Positions 1 to 14,042 of a stretch of DNA of 64,000 bases are shown here, piece after piece; position 1 is the stretch's first letter; each line of letters begins with the position of its first letter. The translations under genes and the position numbers were made by a program. The stretch spans positions 1-64,000 of the forward strand of contig NZ_JAMYWQ010000027.1 of the NCBI RefSeq assembly GCF_024160145.1, in the 5' to 3' direction. Origin of the DNA: Serratia nevei (GTDB taxonomy: Bacteria; Pseudomonadota; Gammaproteobacteria; Enterobacterales; Enterobacteriaceae). The notes beneath the pieces are model-generated. The model worked only from the letters and a program-made list of their open reading frames with translations, was not told where the DNA came from and ran no database searches.

Positions 1-147
1 GGTGTGGTGAAATTGATAATGCCAAGAGCCTGGGAAAGTTCCATTTTAAGGGTCCATGACGATGCCATGGACCCTTTGTACAGCAACCACAGGATCGGTC
101 AATTGATCCTTAAACGATCGGCATTACCCCCTGGGGTGCTTTTTTTT
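1..147 (+). other. Structured non-coding left edge, possible sRNA 3' part
   Basis: I see no convincing coding sequence here. The DNA contains a perfect 10-bp inverted repeat (AGGGTCCATG at about 49-58 with CATGGACCCT at about 66-75) and a second hairpin (GGATC/GATCC near 93-110). A 7-base pairing (TAATGCC near 18 with GGCATTA near 119) could close both into one multi-stem structure. A terminator-like hairpin and T-run follow directly. The arrangement looks like the 3' portion of a structured transcript read rightwards that begins outside the window. It could also be only a compact intergenic terminator region. No known sRNA family was recognised. Confidence 0.3.
118..147 (+). terminator. Possible intrinsic terminator
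   Basis: A short GC-rich stem (GCA...CCCC facing GGGG...TGC) is followed by nine T residues at about 139-147. It would end a rightward transcript entering from outside the window or from the structured element at 1-120. The loop is tight, so strength is uncertain. Confidence 0.45.
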
Positions 148-164
148 TGCCCGGCAGAAGCGGA

Positions 165-644
165 TCAGCCTTTCAGGGCGGCAATACAGGCATCGCGCGG
201 CGCGCTGAGATCGCCTACGCGCACGGTGGACAAGGCGTGGGTTGCGCGCTGGCGGAAGCTGGTGATGGCGGTGTCGCCTTGCACTTCCGGCGGCGCGGTG
301 CAGATGTCATTGAGCGGCAGATTGTTGCCTTGGTTGAGCGCGTGCAACACCGCCGCCGGGTTGTAGATCAGGGCCGCGGAGAGAGCCGATTTGATGCCGG
401 CGGTAAATCCGGCGTTGCCGCCGCCGGCCAGCTTGGGCGCCAGGGCAATCCAGCTGTCGTCCCCCAGCCGGATGCTGTTTTCCACCGCGCTGAACTGCCC
501 GGCCTTGCCCAGCTGCGCCACCACCGGCCGCGCGCCGCGCGCTTCGATATTGTAACCAACCTCCTGTGAATCCAGCGCCATGGCTGAAGCGCTGAAACTG
601 ACGGCCAGCAGTACGCCGGCCAACAGGGAAATGGAGCATTTCAT
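165..644 (-). CDS. Hypothetical secreted protein
   Basis: This 159-residue protein starts at the ATG at 644. It has a clear Sec signal peptide (Lys near the N-terminus, hydrophobic core, Ala-rich cleavage zone ending near residue 24). The mature part is about 135 residues with two cysteines, one in a DICTAPPE motif and one near the C-terminus (RDACIAAL), which could form a disulfide. The body has a Gly/Ala-rich centre and no catalytic motif I can name. It lies downstream of gltD on the same strand, 164 bp away. E. coli has gltF in that position, but this protein is much shorter and I see no resemblance. It is probably a periplasmic protein of unknown function. A periplasmic immunity-type protein is one speculation, based only on size, signal peptide and cysteine pair. 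Confidence 0.75.
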   Translation of the reverse strand: MKCSISLLAGVLLAVSFSASAMALDSQEVGYNIEARGARPVVAQLGKAGQFSAVENSIRLGDDSWIALAPKLAGGGNAGFTAGIKSALSAALIYNPAAVLHALNQGNNLPLNDICTAPPEVQGDTAITSFRQRATHALSTVRVGDLSAPRDACIAALKG

Positions 645-808
645 GTTCGCTATCCTTATCTCGGTGTCAGGCGCAGCCGCGCCCCGCAATGGTGCTGACT
701 CACTACTATAGCGCGTTGAGGCGGTGAGGAGGGGGGAGGTTGTTACAAAGCGTGGCAGGCTAAAACAGAGGCCCGGCAATCTGCCGGGCCTCTGCTGGTA
801 CGGAAGGT

Positions 809-6702
<5,894 letters not shown>

Positions 6703-7393
6703 ATCAGTGAACCTCCCCAGGCTCTGCGTGACTCTCACAACCTACTGCGAGGGGGCTTCCCAATTTCAGGCAGAAGTCCAATCAGCAAGTTAACCCCGCC
6801 AATCTGCTTTTCCGCCCTCCATCAATGGCCTCTCGTGACGGTCTCACAAGTGGTATAGGACTTGTTTTAAGAGGGAGTCTTAATTACTGCATAAATATGA
6901 CGAGACGTTTGCCCGTCCAGAAAGCTTCCAGCGGACTTCCAACTTAGCGAGAAAGAATTCGCAGGTCAAATGTGGGCTTAAGATAGATTGTTATCGAATT
7001 GATGATGTTTATTTATTTGATAAATAAGTATTTTAATCCATTTTTGCACTATCGTGGGGCAACGACGATCCTCACAGAAGTGTGAGCTGTCTCACTATAG
7101 TGCAACCCCTTAATCTCTGCACCATGCTAGTGCGGGGGTTAATGGCGGAGTTTTATTCTATAAGATATTGCTTGCGTAATGTTTATGACTATTTTTCACC
7201 GTGTTGTCATATTGCCGCTAACGGTTGCGCGACGATTAGAATAATTCATCAGAATTATACTGAATTGATTTGCATTTATGATGAATAGTTATGCCTGGTG
7301 GCGCCTTGCGGGGAAAGCGTTGATCTCTGTCATCGCGGGAAAAGCCGTTTCTTATTAGCATCGCGGCTTTGAACACAGAGAATCACCAAGATT
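6703..7393. other. Long gltB-yhcC divergent intergenic region
   Basis: These 691 bases hold no credible gene; the short open frames lack codon bias and ribosome binding sites. The half near gltB should carry a long 5' leader. An AT-rich stretch lies at about 6960-7045, a plausible Lrp or nucleoid-protein region since gltBD is Lrp-activated in E. coli. A cluster of GCAC/GTGC inverted repeats lies at 7045-7136 and is annotated separately. I could not pick a convincing sigma-70 or sigma-54 promoter for gltB by eye. Confidence 0.7.
7045..7136. promoter_or_regulatory. Cluster of three NtrC-like sites
   Basis: Three inverted-repeat elements resemble the NtrC consensus TGCAC(C/T)-N5-GGTGCA. They are TGCACTATCGTGGGGCA at 7045-7061, TCACTATAGTGCA at about 7092-7104, and TGCACCATGCTAGTGCG at 7118-7134. 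The first differs at few positions from the glnA upstream sites as I remember them. Nitrogen control of the gltBD/yhcC region would fit its pathway. I did not find a good sigma-54 promoter (GG-N10-GC) in a sensible place, so NtrC might act as a repressor here, or another GTGC-binding regulator may be involved. Confidence 0.35.
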
Positions 7394-8332
7394 ATGCAGT
7401 TGCCGCAATTAGTCAATATGTTTGGCACAGATCTCCAGCGCCGCTATGGCGAAAAGATCCATAAACTCACGCTGCACGGCGGATTCAACTGCCCTAACCG
7501 CGACGGCACGTTGGGGCGCGGCGGCTGTACGTTCTGCAACGTCGCTTCGTTCGCCGATGAGGCGATGCAGCGGCAAAGTATCGCCGAACAGCTGGCCCAG
7601 CAGGCCGCGCGGGTCGACCGGGCGCGGCGCTATCTGGCCTATTTCCAGGCCTATACCAGCACCTATGCGGAGGTCGAACTGTTGGCGTCGATGTATCGGC
7701 AGGCGCTTTCGCAGAGCGAGATGGTTGGCCTGTGCGTCGGGACCCGGCCGGACTGCGTGCCGCCCGCCGCGCTGGATCTGCTGACGGGGTATCGCGAGGA
7801 GGGTTATGAAGTGTGGCTGGAGCTGGGGCTGCAGACGGCGCACGATAAAACGCTCAAACGCATCAACCGCGGCCATGACTTCCGCTGCTATCAGCAGACC
7901 GCACGGCTGGCGCGACAGCGCGGTCTGAAGGTGTGCTGCCATCTGATCGTCGGGCTGCCGGGGGAAACTCAGCGCGATCATCTGCTCACGCTACAGCGGG
8001 TGGCTGAGGGCGGCGTAGACGGCATCAAGCTGCATCCGCTGCACGTCGTCACCGGCAGCACCCTGGCGCGGGCGTGGCGCGCCGGGCGTTTGCCCGAACT
8101 GGCGCTGGAGGATTACGCCGCCAGCGCCGGGGAGATGATCCGCCACACGCCGGGCGAGGTGGTGTATCACCGCCTGTCCGCCAGCGCCCGCCGGCCCACG
8201 CTGCTGGCGCCGCTGTGGTGCGAAAATCGCTGGCGCGGCATGCAGGCGGTGGGCGCTTATCTGCAGCAATACGGCGGGCAGGGCAGCGCGCTGGATGAAA
8301 AGCGGCACTACCGCCCTGGAATGCCGCTCTGA
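7394..8332 (+). CDS. yhcC: TIGR01212-family radical SAM protein
   Basis: This 312-residue protein is close to the length of E. coli YhcC. It belongs to the TIGR01212 radical SAM family, whose substrate is not established. The cluster-binding cysteines appear in NCPNRDGTLGRGGCTFCN at about residues 33-50, the family version of the radical SAM motif. A TIM-barrel-like body follows, with the GLPGET motif near residue 190. The gene is divergent from gltBD, as in E. coli, and 92 bp upstream of arcB on the same strand. A tRNA- or cofactor-modifying role is a guess from the superfamily only. Confidence 0.93.
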   Translation: MQLPQLVNMFGTDLQRRYGEKIHKLTLHGGFNCPNRDGTLGRGGCTFCNVASFADEAMQRQSIAEQLAQQAARVDRARRYLAYFQAYTSTYAEVELLASMYRQALSQSEMVGLCVGTRPDCVPPAALDLLTGYREEGYEVWLELGLQTAHDKTLKRINRGHDFRCYQQTARLARQRGLKVCCHLIVGLPGETQRDHLLTLQRVAEGGVDGIKLHPLHVVTGSTLARAWRAGRLPELALEDYAASAGEMIRHTPGEVVYHRLSASARRPTLLAPLWCENRWRGMQAVGAYLQQYGGQGSALDEKRHYRPGMPL

Positions 8333-8424
8333 AGTGCAATCTTTGCCACACTTCGGCGTTTGCCGCCTTATCTCACCGCTGTTTTACGGTATGATTCAAA
8401 AGATTGTGTCTGATGGGAGCCGCT

Positions 8425-10764
8425 ATGAAGCAAATCCGGGTGTTGGCCCAGTACTACGTCGATTTAATGGTGAAACTGGGGTTGGTGCGCTTCTCGCTGC
8501 TGCTGGCCTCGGCGCTGGTGGTGCTGGCGATGGTGGTGCAGATGGCGGTGACCATGCTGCTGCGTGGCGAAGTGGAAAGCATCGACGTGGTGCGTTCGAT
8601 CTTCTTCGGCCTGTTAATCACCCCGTGGGCGGTCTATTTCCTCTCGGTGGTGGTGGAGCAGCTGGAGGAGTCGCGCCAGCGGCTGGCGCGCCTGGTGGAC
8701 AAGCTGGAGGAGATGCGCCACCGCGATTTGGAGCTCAATCAGCAGCTCAAAGACAATATCAGCCAGCTGAACCAGGAGATCGCCGACCGCATCAAGGCGG
8801 AAGAAGAGCGCCTGCAGGTGATGGAAAAGCTGACGGAAGAGATGGAACAGCGTGAACTGGCGCAGATTGAGCTGGGCCAGCAATCGGCGCTGCTGCGCTC
8901 CTTCCTCGATGCCTCGCCGGATCTGGTCTACTACCGCAACGAAGACAAAGAGTTTTCCGGCTGCAACCGCGCGATGGAGCTGCTGACCGGCAAGAGCGAG
9001 AAGCAGCTGATCGGCCTGACGCCGTACGACGTCTACGGCCGGGAGATTGCCGAAAAGGTCATTGAGACCGACGAGAAGGTGTTCCGTCACAATGTCTCGC
9101 TGACCTACGAACAGTGGCTGGTGTATCCCGACGGCCGCAAGGCCTGTTTCGAACTGCGCAAGGTCCCGTTTTACGACCGGGTGGGCAAACGCCACGGGCT
9201 GATGGGCTTCGGACGCGATATTACCGAGCGTAAGCGTTACCAGGACGCGCTGGAGAACGCCAGCAGGGAGAAGACCACCTTTATCTCTACCATCAGCCAT
9301 GAGCTGCGTACGCCGCTTAACGGCATCGTCGGCCTGAGCCGCATCCTGCTCGATACCGAGCTGAACGACGAGCAGCTGAAATACCTGAAGACCATTCACG
9401 TCAGCGCCATCACCCTCGGCAATATCTTCAATGACATTATCGAAATGGATAAGCTTGAGCGGCGCAAGGTGCAGCTCGACAACCAGCCGGTGGACTTCAC
9501 CGGCTTCCTGGCGGATCTGGAAAACCTCTCCGGCCTGTTGGCGCAGCCGAAAGGGCTGCAGTTCATCATGGAGCCGCAAACGCCGCTGCCGCAGCAGATC
9601 GTGACCGACGGCACGCGCCTGCGGCAGATTTTGTGGAATCTCATCGGTAACGCGGTGAAATTCACCCAGCAGGGGCAAATCGTGGTGCGCGTGCGGCGCG
9701 AGGCGCAGGAGAAGCTGGTGTTCGAGGTGGAAGACTCGGGCATGGGCATTCCGCAGGACGAGCAGGACAAGATCTTCGCCATGTATTACCAGGTGAAAGA
9801 TCAGCGCGGCGGCCGCCCGGCCACCGGCACCGGCATCGGGCTGGCGGTCTCCAAGCGGCTGGCGCAGAGCATGGGCGGCGACATCACCGTGCGCAGCGAA
9901 CAGGGGCACGGTTCTTGCTTCACCCTGACCATCCAGGCGCCGGCGGTGCAGGAAGCCGTCAGCGCGGCGCCGGAGGAAGAGGAGCTGCCGTTGCCGGCGC
10001 TGCATATCCTGCTGGTGGAGGATATCGAGCTGAACGTGATCGTGGCGCGCTCGGTGCTGGAGAAGTTGGGCAACAGCGTCGAGGTAGCGATGAACGGCCA
10101 CGACGCGCTGGCGATGTTCAGCCCGGACGATTTCGATCTGGTGCTGCTGGACATCCAGCTGCCGGACATGACCGGGCTGGATATCGCCCGGGCGCTGCGC
10201 GAGCGCTACGCCGGGCAGGCGCTGCCGCCGCTGGTGGCCCTGACCGCCAACGTGCTGAAAGACAAAAAAGAGTACCTCGAGGCGGGCATGGACGATGTGC
10301 TGAGCAAGCCACTGTCGGTGCCGGCGCTGACCCAGGTCATCAAACACTATTGGGATCATCAACCTTCTCACACTTCAAAGAAAACGGAGCACAAGGCGAT
10401 GCAGATTAATGAGTCGTTACTCGATACCGCGATGCTGGAACAGTACATGGATCTGGTTGGCCCGCAGCTGATCCACCAGAGCCTGGAGATGTTCGAACAG
10501 ATGATGCCGGGCTACCTGGCGGTGCTGGACTCCAACATGACGGCGCGCGATCAGAAAGGCATCACCGAGGAAGGGCACAAGATCAAGGGTGCCGCCGGTT
10601 CGGTCGGTCTGCGTCACCTGCAGCAGCTGGCGCAACAGATTCAAACGCCGACGCTGCCGGCCTGGTGGGATAACGTGCAGGATTGGGTGGATGAGTTGAA
10701 ACAAGAGTGGCGCAACGACGTTCAGGTACTGCGGGCTTGGGTAGAGAACGCTGAAAAAAAATGA
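8425..10764 (+). CDS. arcB: Aerobic respiration control sensor kinase ArcB
   Basis: This 779-residue tripartite sensor kinase is one residue longer than E. coli ArcB. The start at 8425 follows GGGAG and restores the MKQIR N-terminus. Two transmembrane helices lie within the first 80 residues, then a coiled coil and a PAS domain with the redox-active Cys180 and Cys241, both present here at the same numbers as in E. coli. The transmitter phospho-acceptor is His292 (SHELRTPLNG), the receiver has Asp576 (LLDIQLPDMTG), and the HPt domain has His718 (EEGHKIKGAAGS). ArcB senses quinone redox state and phosphorylates ArcA through His-Asp-His relay under low oxygen. The last lysine codons overlap the T-run of the antisense arcZ terminator. 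Confidence 0.98.
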   Translation: MKQIRVLAQYYVDLMVKLGLVRFSLLLASALVVLAMVVQMAVTMLLRGEVESIDVVRSIFFGLLITPWAVYFLSVVVEQLEESRQRLARLVDKLEEMRHRDLELNQQLKDNISQLNQEIADRIKAEEERLQVMEKLTEEMEQRELAQIELGQQSALLRSFLDASPDLVYYRNEDKEFSGCNRAMELLTGKSEKQLIGLTPYDVYGREIAEKVIETDEKVFRHNVSLTYEQWLVYPDGRKACFELRKVPFYDRVGKRHGLMGFGRDITERKRYQDALENASREKTTFISTISHELRTPLNGIVGLSRILLDTELNDEQLKYLKTIHVSAITLGNIFNDIIEMDKLERRKVQLDNQPVDFTGFLADLENLSGLLAQPKGLQFIMEPQTPLPQQIVTDGTRLRQILWNLIGNAVKFTQQGQIVVRVRREAQEKLVFEVEDSGMGIPQDEQDKIFAMYYQVKDQRGGRPATGTGIGLAVSKRLAQSMGGDITVRSEQGHGSCFTLTIQAPAVQEAVSAAPEEEELPLPALHILLVEDIELNVIVARSVLEKLGNSVEVAMNGHDALAMFSPDDFDLVLLDIQLPDMTGLDIARALRERYAGQALPPLVALTANVLKDKKEYLEAGMDDVLSKPLSVPALTQVIKHYWDHQPSHTSKKTEHKAMQINESLLDTAMLEQYMDLVGPQLIHQSLEMFEQMMPGYLAVLDSNMTARDQKGITEEGHKIKGAAGSVGLRHLQQLAQQIQTPTLPAWWDNVQDWVDELKQEWRNDVQVLRAWVENAEKK

Positions 10765-10867
10765 CCCCGACCTAAGCCGGGGTGCGCGAATATTGCGCCA
10801 ACACCAGGGAAATTGTGAACCTGCGTATTGGTTTCAGTGTTCTGGTCGAGCAGGTTGTAGCGAATTC
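10755..10867 (-). ncRNA. arcZ: ArcZ small regulatory RNA
   Basis: The reverse strand carries the conserved ArcZ core TTTCCCTGGTGTTGGCGCA (10794-10812). It is followed by an intrinsic terminator, CACCCCGGC/GTCGGGGT, with eight T residues at 10754-10761. ArcZ lies between arcB and elbB on the strand opposite arcB, exactly as in E. coli. It is an Hfq-dependent sRNA that activates rpoS and represses many mRNAs, including motility genes; in E. coli it is itself repressed by ArcA. The 5' end is estimated from a TATGAT -10 box at 10874-10879 and is approximate. The terminator T-run overlaps the last arcB codons. Confidence 0.88.
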
Positions 10868-11001
10868 CTAAACATCATACAGCCAACAACATAGCAAATG
10901 TAAGCGCTCTTGTTAGAAGATTCATTAAAATGTGTGATGTAGATTAGTGTTTGTCAACTCCGAGCACGAACCAGTTGACAGCAGCGACGGGAGTAAGAGT
11001 G
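10868..11001. promoter_or_regulatory. arcZ/elbB divergent promoter region
   Basis: The -10 box TATGAT for arcZ lies at 10874-10879 on the minus strand. The AT-rich stretch TTCATTAAAATGTGTGATG at about 10921-10939 resembles ArcA direct-repeat sites (GTTAATTAAATGTTA type). That would fit ArcA control of arcZ, a feedback loop onto the adjacent arcB. The elbB promoter must also lie here but is not clear. Confidence 0.4.
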
Positions 11002-11655
11002 ATGAAAAAGGTGGGTGTCGTCCTCAGCGGCAGCGGCGTTTATGACGGTTCGGAGATCCATGAAGCGGTGCTGACGCTGCTGGCGTTGGGCCGTGCCGGC
11101 GCGCAGGCGGTGTGCTTTGCGCCCGATAAACCACAATGCCATGTTATTAATCACTTATCAGGTGAGGAGATGGCGGAGTCGCGTAATGTTCTGATCGAAT
11201 CGGCGCGCATTGCCCGCGGTGCGGTGCAGCCGCTGGCGCTGGCACAGGCCGCGCAGCTGGATGCGCTGATCGTGCCCGGCGGCTTTGGCGCCGCCAAGAA
11301 CCTCAGCAATTTCGCCGAAGCCGGTGCGGAATGTTGGGTCGATGAAGATTTGGCGCGTCTGACGCGCGAGATGCATAAGGCCAACAAACCAATTGGCCTG
11401 ATGTGCATCGCGCCGGCGCTGTTGCCGAAGCTGTTGGATCAACAAGCGCGGCTGACCATTGGCAACGATCCGGATCTGGGGGAAGTGATTGACGCCATGG
11501 GCGGCGAACCGGTGATTTGCCCGGTGGACGACATCGTGGTGGACAGCGAACACAAGATCGTGACCACGCCGGCCTATATGCTGGCGCCGTCGATCGCGCA
11601 GGCGGCCCTCGGCATCGACAAGCTGGTGGCGCGGGTGCTGGAACTGGCTGAATGA
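11002..11655 (+). CDS. elbB: Glyoxalase ElbB (DJ-1/PfpI family)
   Basis: This 217-residue protein has the same length as E. coli ElbB when started at the ATG at 11002 (GGGAG upstream); an in-frame GTG directly precedes it. The DJ-1/PfpI fold is visible from [11 protein letters not shown] at the N-terminus, through [13 protein letters not shown] (residues 89-101), to the nucleophile-elbow cysteine in GLMCIAPA near residue 136. ElbB has been reported to have glyoxalase activity; its isoprenoid-related naming is older and uncertain. The stop codon overlaps the mtgA start by four bases (ATGA), so the two genes are translationally coupled. Confidence 0.95.
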   Translation: MKKVGVVLSGSGVYDGSEIHEAVLTLLALGRAGAQAVCFAPDKPQCHVINHLSGEEMAESRNVLIESARIARGAVQPLALAQAAQLDALIVPGGFGAAKNLSNFAEAGAECWVDEDLARLTREMHKANKPIGLMCIAPALLPKLLDQQARLTIGNDPDLGEVIDAMGGEPVICPVDDIVVDSEHKIVTTPAYMLAPSIAQAALGIDKLVARVLELAE

Positions 11656-12383
11656 GAAAATCGCTCGGCGGATGGCGGCGGCTGCGCCCGTGGTATTGGC
11701 TCAAACGCGGTGTCATCGGGGTTATCGGTCTGTGGGTGTTGGGCATTGTGGCCTTCGCCTTCCTGCCGGTGCCGTTTTCCGCCGTGATGGTGGAGCGGCA
11801 AGTCAGCGCCTGGCTGCGCGGCGACTTCGGCTACGTCGCCCATTCGGACTGGGTGTCGATGGACGACATCTCGCCGCAAATGGCGCTGGCGGTGATGGCG
11901 GCGGAGGATCAGAAGTTTCCCGATCATTGGGGCTTCGACGTGGCGGCCATTGAAAAGGCGCTCAGCCACAACGAGAAGCGCCCGACGCGCATCCGCGGCG
12001 CGTCCACGCTGTCGCAGCAAACCGCCAAGAACCTGTTTCTGTGGGATGGCCGCAGCTGGCTACGCAAAGGGCTGGAGGCCGGATTGACGTCGGGCATCGA
12101 GCTGGTATGGACCAAGCGGCGCATTCTGACGGTGTATCTGAACATCGTCGAGTTCGGCGACGGGGTGTTCGGCGTGGAAGAGGCTTCACAACGCTTTTTC
12201 CATAAGCCGGCCAAACGGCTGAGCGCGGCCGAAGCGGCGATGTTGGCGGCGGTATTGCCGAATCCGCATCGCTTCAGGGCCGATGCGCCGTCCGGCTATG
12301 TGATACAGCGACAGCAGTGGATCATGCGCCAGATGCGGCAGCTGGGCGGGGAAGCGTTTTTAAGCGAGAACAAGCTGGACTAA
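11652..12383 (+). CDS. mtgA: Monofunctional biosynthetic peptidoglycan transglycosylase
   Basis: This 243-residue protein has one N-terminal transmembrane helix at about residues 17-38 and a periplasmic GT51 domain. Family motifs are intact: [15 protein letters not shown] with the catalytic Glu near residue 82, [17 protein letters not shown] near 117, and [15 protein letters not shown] near 157. MtgA polymerises lipid II into glycan strands at the division site. It has no transpeptidase domain. It overlaps elbB by 4 bp and is convergent with dolP, from which only 39 bp separate it. Confidence 0.97.
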   Translation: MRKSLGGWRRLRPWYWLKRGVIGVIGLWVLGIVAFAFLPVPFSAVMVERQVSAWLRGDFGYVAHSDWVSMDDISPQMALAVMAAEDQKFPDHWGFDVAAIEKALSHNEKRPTRIRGASTLSQQTAKNLFLWDGRSWLRKGLEAGLTSGIELVWTKRRILTVYLNIVEFGDGVFGVEEASQRFFHKPAKRLSAAEAAMLAAVLPNPHRFRADAPSGYVIQRQQWIMRQMRQLGGEAFLSENKLD

Positions 12384-12415
12384 GCGGGCGGGAACGGCAG
12401 GGTGCCGCTCCCGCC
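12384..12415. terminator. GC-rich hairpin between mtgA and dolP
   Basis: GGCGGGAACGGCA and TGCCGCTCCCGCC face each other with a short loop, immediately after the mtgA stop and before the dolP stop. There is no good T-run on either side, so it may be a weak bidirectional terminator or a transcript-end stabiliser. Confidence 0.4.
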
Positions 12416-12422
12416 GAGCGGA

Positions 12423-12998
12423 TTACTTCACATAGGTAAAGGCGGTGGTGACGTGTTTCACGCCGCTGACCTGGCTGGCGATCTGCGCCGCCGACTGCCC
12501 TTCCTGCTGCGTGACCAGGCCCAGCAAGAACACTTCGCCGTTTTCGGTGGTGACCTTCACGTTGGACGATTTCACCGTATCGCTGGTGAGCAGCTGCGAA
12601 CGCACCTTGGTGGTGATCCAGGTGTCGGAGGACGCGGTGCTCAGGCTGACCGGCGTGCCCTGACGGATTTCGTTATACACTTCGGTGGTGCCTTCCACGC
12701 CCATGGCGATCTGCTTGGCGCGCGCAGTGAGATCGGCATTAGGCGACTGGCCGGTCAACAGCACTTTGCCCTGATAGGCGGTGGCGACCACCCGGGCATC
12801 TTTCTTCAACTGCTGGTCTTTGCTCAGGGCGTTTTCTACCCTGGCTTCCAGCGTGCCGTCATCGACCTGGGTTCCTACGCTGCGCGGGTCGGTGGCGGTT
12901 TTGGTGGCGACGGCCGCACTGCCGACGACGACGCCGGCGATACAGCCTTGCAACAGCAGGGCGCTGGACAGCACTGCAAATGTGGCTTTCAGCTTCAT
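12423..12998 (-). CDS. dolP: Outer-membrane division and lipid-asymmetry lipoprotein DolP
   Basis: This 191-residue lipoprotein has lipobox LLLQGC with Cys19 as the lipidation site. Two BON domains follow at about residues 45-115 and 120-190, the second ending in HVTTAFTYVK. DolP (formerly YraP) binds anionic phospholipids, localises to the division site and supports outer-membrane integrity and BAM activity. It is the last gene of the leftward lpoA-yraN-diaA-dolP row, 9 bp after diaA, as in E. coli. In E. coli it also has a sigma-E promoter; I did not locate one here. Confidence 0.97.
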   Translation of the reverse strand: MKLKATFAVLSSALLLQGCIAGVVVGSAAVATKTATDPRSVGTQVDDGTLEARVENALSKDQQLKKDARVVATAYQGKVLLTGQSPNADLTARAKQIAMGVEGTTEVYNEIRQGTPVSLSTASSDTWITTKVRSQLLTSDTVKSSNVKVTTENGEVFLLGLVTQQEGQSAAQIASQVSGVKHVTTAFTYVK

Positions 12999-13007
12999 CT
13001 CAGTTCC

Positions 13008-13598
13008 TTAATCGTCCTGGTGGGGGAATAACGTATTGTCTATCAGGTCGCACAGGCAGTTTACGGTCAGCATATGCATTTCCTGAATGCGCGAGCTGCG
13101 GTGCGACGGGATGCGGATCTCGACATCCTGCTGGCCAAGCAACCCGGCCAACTCGCCGCCGTCGTAGCCGGTGAGTGCGACGATGGTCATATCGCGCGTC
13201 ACGGCTGCCTCGACCGCCTTCACAATATCACGGCTATTGCCGCGGGTGGAAATCGCCAGCAGCACGTCGCCGGTGTGCCCGAGCGCGCGCACCTGCTTGG
13301 CGTACACTTCATCGTGCAGCCGATCGTTGCTGATCGCCGTCAGCACCACGTTGTCGGCGTTGAGGGCGATGGCCGGCAGGCTGGGGCGCTCGGTTTCAAA
13401 GCGGTTGATCATGCTGGCGGCAAAGTGCTGCGCGTTGGCCGCCGAGGTGCCGTTGCCGCAGCACAGGATTTTGTTGCCGTTGAGTAAGGATTGAACCAGC
13501 GTCATCGCAGCGCGGGAAATGGCGTCAGGCAACGCTTCCGCCGCCGCGATCTGGGTTTGGATGCTTTCGGTAAAACAGACTTTAATTCTATCCAGCAC
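13008..13598 (-). CDS. diaA: DnaA initiator-associating protein DiaA
   Basis: This 196-residue SIS-domain protein has the same length as E. coli DiaA. Phosphosugar-isomerase-like motifs are visible: [17 protein letters not shown] near residue 44, then [17 protein letters not shown] and [16 protein letters not shown]. DiaA forms a tetramer that binds DnaA and promotes its assembly at oriC, setting the timing of initiation. It resembles GmhA but its neighbourhood (yraN upstream, dolP downstream) is that of diaA. Confidence 0.96.
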   Translation of the reverse strand: MLDRIKVCFTESIQTQIAAAEALPDAISRAAMTLVQSLLNGNKILCCGNGTSAANAQHFAASMINRFETERPSLPAIALNADNVVLTAISNDRLHDEVYAKQVRALGHTGDVLLAISTRGNSRDIVKAVEAAVTRDMTIVALTGYDGGELAGLLGQQDVEIRIPSHRSSRIQEMHMLTVNCLCDLIDNTLFPHQDD

Positions 13599-13649
13599 GT
13601 TGTATTAATCCACTAAGTCAAAGGGCCGGTCTGCGCCGCAAAACCCCGA

Positions 13650-14042
13650 TTAATCCGCATTGAAGGCGTTGGGTATCCATTCTAACTGGCTACCGGTAAT
13701 GGCCAAAACATCAAAACGGCAAGATGATGTGTCAAAACTGGCGCCGCGCCCCGCCAGCCAGACGGCGGCGGCGTGCAGCAGCCGCTGTTGCTTGCGAGCG
13801 GTGACGCTGGCGGCCGCGCTGCCGAAGGCGTCGTTGCGGCGGTAGCGCACTTCGACGAACACCCAGGTGGCGCCGTCGCGCATGATGAGGTCGAGCTCAC
13901 CGCCGCGCACCGCGACGTTGGCGGCGCAGAAGGTGAGCCCGGCGTGTTCCAGGTGACGGCGGGCCAGCAACTCATAGCCCGCCCCGGAGGCGCGTGGGTT
14001 CAAGAGACCGGAACGACCGTACCCTGACGGTATTGCAGCCAA
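13650..14042 (-). CDS. yraN: UPF0102 family endonuclease-like protein YraN
   Basis: This 130-residue protein has the restriction-endonuclease-like core of UPF0102: [14 protein letters not shown] at the N-terminus, [11 protein letters not shown] near residue 46 and [13 protein letters not shown] near 60, matching the E-x-D-(E/Q)-x-K-type active site layout with Arg variation. The biochemical function is not established. Its first 43 bases overlap the 3' end of lpoA in another frame, the arrangement I recall from E. coli, so the overlap is not an annotation error. Confidence 0.93.
   Translation of the reverse strand: MAAIPSGYGRSGLLNPRASGAGYELLARRHLEHAGLTFCAANVAVRGGELDLIMRDGATWVFVEVRYRRNDAFGSAAASVTARKQQRLLHAAAVWLAGRGASFDTSSCRFDVLAITGSQLEWIPNAFNAD

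Noticed and set aside
6725-6800. Sigma-54 promoter for gltB on the minus strand
   Set aside because: Two candidates had wrong spacing (12) or poor boxes; not reported as a feature.
7082-7288. 68-codon plus-strand frame between gltB and yhcC
   Set aside because: AT-rich, overlaps the inverted-repeat cluster, has no ribosome binding site and no recognisable product.
7290-7305. Sigma-54 promoter near TGGCGCCTTGC upstream of yhcC
   Set aside because: The GG and GC elements are 6 bases apart instead of 10, so it cannot be a sigma-54 promoter.
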